Positions 60,334-64,000 of a stretch of DNA of 64,000 bases are shown piece after piece (the first letter of the stretch is position 1; each line of letters begins with the position of its first letter). The stretch covers positions 62,001-126,000 of the forward strand of contig NZ_FOWE01000010.1 of NCBI RefSeq assembly GCF_900115395.1, written 5' to 3'. The position numbers were made by a program, and so were the translations under genes. The DNA is from Geodermatophilus obscurus. GTDB taxonomy: Bacteria > Actinomycetota > Actinomycetes > Mycobacteriales > Geodermatophilaceae. The notes beneath the pieces are model-generated. The model was not told where the DNA came from. It saw nothing but the letters and a program-made list of their open reading frames with translations, and made no database searches.

Positions 60334-63057
60334 CTACCGGTCGCTCCGGGCCGACATCAGGTCTAGCTCCTCGCCGCGGCGGACTGCTGAACGGCGGTTG
60401 TTGACGCCGAGCTTGGCGTAGATGTTCTTGGTGTGCGTCCGCACGGTGTTCAGCGAGACGAAGAGCTGGCGGGCGATGTCCGGGCCGTCCAGGTGCGTGC
60501 CGAGGAGTCGGAGGACGTCCAGCTCGCGCGGGCTGAGCGGGTCGACCAGCCCCTGGTCGACCCGAGCCGCGTCTGCCGCCGTGCCGAGTGCATCGAGAAG
60601 GCTTCGCGCGTAGGCCGCACCGCTCCCCTGGGTCATCTCTCGGAGCAGAGCAGCCATGGGTGCGCCCTCGTCCACGAAGATCCGCACGTAGCCCTCGGGC
60701 TCGGCCAGCGTCATCGCGCTGAGCAGCGACGCGCGCGCAGCCGGGAGGTCGCCGCCCGCCCGGTGTGCGAGGGCCTGGAGCACCAGGATCTCGATGACCG
60801 TTCCGGTTCGCCCGCCGTCCTCCGCCGCCCGGAGCAGGCGTTCGAGCAATCTCCTGGCCCCGAGGAGCGACGGCTCGGAGCGTTCTGCCGAGTGTTCGGC
60901 CAGCAGCACGCGGGCAAGGGTGACGTGCTGGAACTCGCGGAGATAACTGAGCTCGTCGTCGACGGTCAGCCCCTGCTCGCGTACCCACGCCCGCGCGACG
61001 GCGAGCCTGCCCTGGGTCAATGACAACCGTGCCCTGATCGCCGGGATGGGCTGCACGTCCGGGGAGAAGTCCGTGTTGTAGACACGCTCTGCCTCGGCGA
61101 GCAGATCCAGGGCGCCGGCGGGATCCCGGTCGAGCTGGTGCAGCCGAGCCATGGTGACCCGCCAGCGGTACCGGTTCTTCGGCAGGCCGGCGGAATCGCC
61201 GAGCTCGGAGCTGATCGACAGGTGCCGGCGAGCGGCGTCGAGGTCGTTGCGCTCGCGGAACAGCTCGGCCATGCCGACGTGCATGTCCGCCGCTCCCCGC
61301 AGCACGACCGCGGGGTCTCCGGTGGCTATCTGCAGTCCTCGCCCGTAGTAGCTCATCGCTTCACGGAGTCGGCCCTGCGCGACGCAGAGGTCGGCCAACG
61401 TGATCGCACCGCCGACCTCGTCCGAGCGGCGCCCGGCCCGTCCCAGCGTCGCCATGCCGTCCGAGTACCAGTGTTGGGCCGCCTCGAGATTCCCGGTCCG
61501 CCAGTGTGCGAGCCCGATGAGGGACTCCGCCGCCCCGCGGCCGAGGTGATCGTCGGGACCGGCGAGGTCGAGCGCCCGCTGCGCGTGGGTCAGGGTGCCG
61601 GCCACGTCCCCGGCGACGAGGGCCAGTCCGGCGCGGTACATGGTGATCTCGGTGGGGAGCCGACGGAACGCATCGTGGTCCACCACGACCATGTCCCCCG
61701 GCGGCTCCCTGCTCGACGTCGTCGGGTCCACCCATCGCTCGGCGTCGCGGAGCCGCGGCTCGACACCGCGGACGTCGCCCGTCGACATGAGGGCCCCGAC
61801 GTACCCGACGGCCAGCACCGGCCGGACGCCGAACAGCTCGTCGGGCAGGGCCTCGAACCAGCGCCGCAGCGTGGCCTCCTGCCGCACCTGGCTCATCGCC
61901 GGCATCGCCCGTTCGACCAGCTCCGCCGCCCGCTCGAAGTCCTCGGCGGCCAGGGCGTGGTCGATCGCGGCGGACCGGTCGCCCTCGCGCTCGTACCAGT
62001 TGCTCGCCCGGACGTTGAGCGCCCGGACGCGGTCGGGGTCCTCGTCAAGCAGGCGCGCCCGCAGCACCTCGCCGAAGAGATGGTGGTAGCGGTACCACCG
62101 ACGGCGGTCGTCGAGCGGGACCAGGAAGAGGTTTCCGCGCTCGAGAGCCTCGAGCATCGCCTTGCCGCCGTCCTGACCGGTGACGGCATCGCAGAGGGGA
62201 CCCGTGAGCCGGCTCAGGACGGACGTCTGCAGCAGGAAGCTGCGCACCCGTTCCGGCTGGCGTTGGAGGACCTCCTCGACCAGGTAGTCGACGACGAATC
62301 GGTCGTCCCCGGCGAAGCCCGCGATGAAGCTCGCCACGTCGTTGCGACCCTGCATCGAGAGCGCCGCCAGTTGCAGCGCGGCGATCCACCCTTCGGTACG
62401 TCCTTCGAGCGCGGCGACCTCACCGGCCGTCAGGGTCAGCCCCATCACGTCGCCCAGGTAGGTCTCAGCCTCGTCCGGCGCGAAGCGCAGGTCGGCGGCA
62501 CGGACCTCGACCAGCTCACCCCGTGCCCGGAGCCGCGCCAGCGGCAGCGGCGGGTCGACCCGGGTGGCGATGACCAGGTGGATCTGCGGCGGGAGGTGGT
62601 CCAGGAGGAAGCCGACGCCGTCGTGGACGTCCCCCGCCTCGATGACGTGGTAGTCGTCGAGGACCAGCACGAGCTCGTCCGGGACGGACTGCAGCTCGTT
62701 GAGCAGGGTGGCCAGCACCGCGTCCGTCGCCGACTGCGGCGACTGCAGGAGTGCGAGCGCCTGCGCACCCACATCCGGAACGGCCGTCCTCACAGCGCTC
62801 ACCAGGTACGTCCAGAACGTCGTCGGATCGTCGTCCCGCTGATCGAGGGACAGCCAGGCCACGAGCGTGCCGTCTGTCCGGGCCGCCGCAAGCCACTCCG
62901 TCAGCAGGGTGGTCTTCCCGAACCCGGCCGGCGCGGACACCAGCACGAGCGGCGGCATCTCTCCACGGCTCACGCGGTCCACGAGCCTCGGGCGCGCGAC
63001 CAGGCCACGACGCCGCCTCGGCACGTGCAGCTTGGTCTCGAGCAGAGGGCCTGCCAC
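60334..63057 (-). CDS. LuxR-family MalT-like ATP-dependent regulator
   Basis: The 907-residue protein has an N-terminal STAND/NTPase module (LVLVSAPAGFGKTTLLTEWL at about 38-57, Walker A; LVLVLDDYHVIE, Walker B), a long helical TPR-like middle, and a C-terminal LuxR helix-turn-helix (LSPRELDVLRLLGTHLDG, NTVRTHTKNIYAKLGVNNR). GTG 63057 has GGGAGG five bases upstream and is preferred over GTG 63063. MalT-type proteins activate transcription on binding an inducer and ATP; the inducer here is unknown. Its gene ends 12 bp from the MFS gene end. Confidence 0.9.
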   Translation of the reverse strand: MAGPLLETKLHVPRRRRGLVARPRLVDRVSRGEMPPLVLVSAPAGFGKTTLLTEWLAAARTDGTLVAWLSLDQRDDDPTTFWTYLVSAVRTAVPDVGAQALALLQSPQSATDAVLATLLNELQSVPDELVLVLDDYHVIEAGDVHDGVGFLLDHLPPQIHLVIATRVDPPLPLARLRARGELVEVRAADLRFAPDEAETYLGDVMGLTLTAGEVAALEGRTEGWIAALQLAALSMQGRNDVASFIAGFAGDDRFVVDYLVEEVLQRQPERVRSFLLQTSVLSRLTGPLCDAVTGQDGGKAMLEALERGNLFLVPLDDRRRWYRYHHLFGEVLRARLLDEDPDRVRALNVRASNWYEREGDRSAAIDHALAAEDFERAAELVERAMPAMSQVRQEATLRRWFEALPDELFGVRPVLAVGYVGALMSTGDVRGVEPRLRDAERWVDPTTSSREPPGDMVVVDHDAFRRLPTEITMYRAGLALVAGDVAGTLTHAQRALDLAGPDDHLGRGAAESLIGLAHWRTGNLEAAQHWYSDGMATLGRAGRRSDEVGGAITLADLCVAQGRLREAMSYYGRGLQIATGDPAVVLRGAADMHVGMAELFRERNDLDAARRHLSISSELGDSAGLPKNRYRWRVTMARLHQLDRDPAGALDLLAEAERVYNTDFSPDVQPIPAIRARLSLTQGRLAVARAWVREQGLTVDDELSYLREFQHVTLARVLLAEHSAERSEPSLLGARRLLERLLRAAEDGGRTGTVIEILVLQALAHRAGGDLPAARASLLSAMTLAEPEGYVRIFVDEGAPMAALLREMTQGSGAAYARSLLDALGTAADAARVDQGLVDPLSPRELDVLRLLGTHLDGPDIARQLFVSLNTVRTHTKNIYAKLGVNNRRSAVRRGEELDLMSARSDR

Positions 63058-63139
63058 GACCACCTCCCGGAGGGGTCAAGGAACCCTGTGCGGAGCGCAT
63101 GGTGCCAGCGCGGACCGCCGGCGTCGACACCCCTCGTCG

Positions 63140-63391
63140 TCAGGCCGCCCCGCGAAGGAGGATGCGAGCGCGGAGCCGGTGCAGCCGCGGCATCAGGCCG
63201 TACATGACGATCGGTACTGCCACGGTGGCCAGCAGGAACGTGCGCAGGACGACCGGGACGTCCTCCAGCACGCTGCTCATCGCCAGATTGAGCACGGTCA
63301 ACGTGGGCAGGACGGCGAGCCAGATCATCAGCGCCAGCTGGTGCCTCGACGGTGGCGGAACCGGGGTGGGGTCGGGTCGATCAGTGGACAT
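63140..63391 (-). CDS. Small two-helix membrane protein (83 aa)
   Basis: The product has a Pro-rich N-terminus, then two hydrophobic helices (LALMIWLAVLPTLTVLNLAM and VVLRTFLLATVAVPIVMYG) and a basic tail PRLHRLRARIL, predicting both ends in the cytosol. Similar small proteins are common in actinobacteria; their function is unknown. It is in the same direction as the flavoprotein gene upstream, 31 bp apart, and probably on the same transcript. Confidence 0.75.
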   Translation of the reverse strand: MSTDRPDPTPVPPPSRHQLALMIWLAVLPTLTVLNLAMSSVLEDVPVVLRTFLLATVAVPIVMYGLMPRLHRLRARILLRGAA

Positions 63392-63422
63392 GTCGTGCTC
63401 CTTCTCTCTCGTTCGCGGTAGG

Positions 63423-64000
63423 TCAGAACCCGTGTCGGCGGTCGCCGAGGACGGCAGCGGTCAGGCCAGCTTCGAGCGCGGCCGAGAAGCAGCCGCCGGT
63501 CGAGTGGTGGTCGTCCACCGCGCGCTCGACGTCCTCCTGCACCAGATCGGCGTTGATGGCGATCGCCGCCGCGATGGCGGCACCGGCCGACGCGATCACC
63601 TGGGCGCGCGGGTCGACGACGTTCCCGGCGGCCCACACGCCGTAGGCGCTGGTCCGACCGGTGGCGTCGACCGCGACGAAGCCGGCGTCGTCGACCTCGC
63701 ACCCCAGTCCCGTCAGCAGGCCGTCGGGGTGCGGCACGTTGCTGGGCCGGATGACGACCGCCGCTCGCGGGATCAACCGACCGTCGGCCAGCTGGACGCC
63801 GGTCAACCGGTCCGCCTCGACGACGAGCCGGGCAACCTCACCCCGGACGATCTGGATGCCGCGCGCCTCCAGATGGAGGCGTTCGGCCGAGGTCAGGTCG
63901 TAGGTGTGGGCGAAGAAGACGACGTCGTCGGACCACTGGCGCACGAGTTGCGCGTGCTGGACCGACCCAGCCTGGGTGCCCAGCACGCCCAGGGGCTCGT
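63423..64000 (-). CDS. Thioredoxin-reductase-like FAD/NAD(P) oxidoreductase, C-terminal part (runs off window)
   Basis: Minus-strand reading gives about 192 residues before the window edge. LGVLGTQAG and FFAHTYDLTSAE belong to the NAD(P) domain, and the C-terminal FAD segment is clear: GRTSAYGVWAAGNVVDPRAQVIASAGAAIAAAIAIN, in which the conserved GD is replaced by GN. The redox-active cysteine pair region, if any, lies outside the window. The tail is longer than usual (DHHSTGGCFSAALEAGL). It probably belongs to the single-domain ferredoxin/thioredoxin reductase-like flavoproteins. Confidence 0.8.
   Translation of the reverse strand, partial: EPLGVLGTQAGSVQHAQLVRQWSDDVVFFAHTYDLTSAERLHLEARGIQIVRGEVARLVVEADRLTGVQLADGRLIPRAAVVIRPSNVPHPDGLLTGLGCEVDDAGFVAVDATGRTSAYGVWAAGNVVDPRAQVIASAGAAIAAAIAINADLVQEDVERAVDDHHSTGGCFSAALEAGLTAAVLGDRRHGF

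Overview
The window is very GC-rich (about 70% by eye), with GTG starts, ATGA/GTGA stop-start overlaps and strongly GC-biased third codon positions. The gene styles (BTAD-type regulator, LuxR/MalT-type regulator, actinobacterial tyrosine integrase) point to a high-GC actinomycete, plausibly Geodermatophilaceae; that family placement is inference.

Region 1 (1-300): 5' end of an amidase gene leaving the window on the minus strand. Region 2 (346-17105): an integrative genomic island. It starts at an intact tRNA-Gly(TCC), ends at an imperfect 45-base copy of the tRNA 3' half, and carries xis-int next to the far end. Both ends carry TGGGTCAC repeats. The cargo is accessory and looks like a defence island: a SIR2-domain protein, a divergent TcmP/DUF5131 pair, a superfamily-1 helicase coupled to a DUF2290-like protein, a GIY-YIG protein, a PD-(D/E)XK-type protein, several unknowns and a decayed IS5-family element. 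Region 3 (17107-18225): a broken IS5-family copy two bases from attR, next to an IS3 transposase remnant.

Region 4 (18.7-49.2 kb): an extracellular-type contractile injection system (eCIS). A BTAD/SARP-type regulator and a small gene point left. About 19 tightly packed genes point right: DUF4255 cap protein, sheath, tube, a giant second sheath with two fibronectin-III-like inserts, second tube, CIS tube/LysM-type adaptor, DUF5908-like mini-protein, hub, spike, a C-terminally membrane-anchored protein, gp25, baseplate J, tail protein I with a propeller-like N-terminus, two fibre-like paralogues, a tape-measure-position protein, a double-AAA ATPase, and a 1308-residue DUF4157 protein with a toxin-like C-terminus. 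Three 11-bp direct repeats sit just upstream of the first structural gene and look like a SARP operator. A fused triple-glycosyltransferase/methyltransferase gene lies convergently at the downstream end.

Region 5 (52-64 kb): sparse, partly decayed DNA, a MazEF-like toxin-antitoxin pair, a second frameshifted IS5-family copy, then ordinary genes: an ABC exporter (ATPase + permease), a quinone-oxidoreductase-type dehydrogenase with a small coupled partner, an MFS transporter, a large LuxR/MalT-like regulator, a small membrane protein and a partial thioredoxin-reductase-like flavoprotein.
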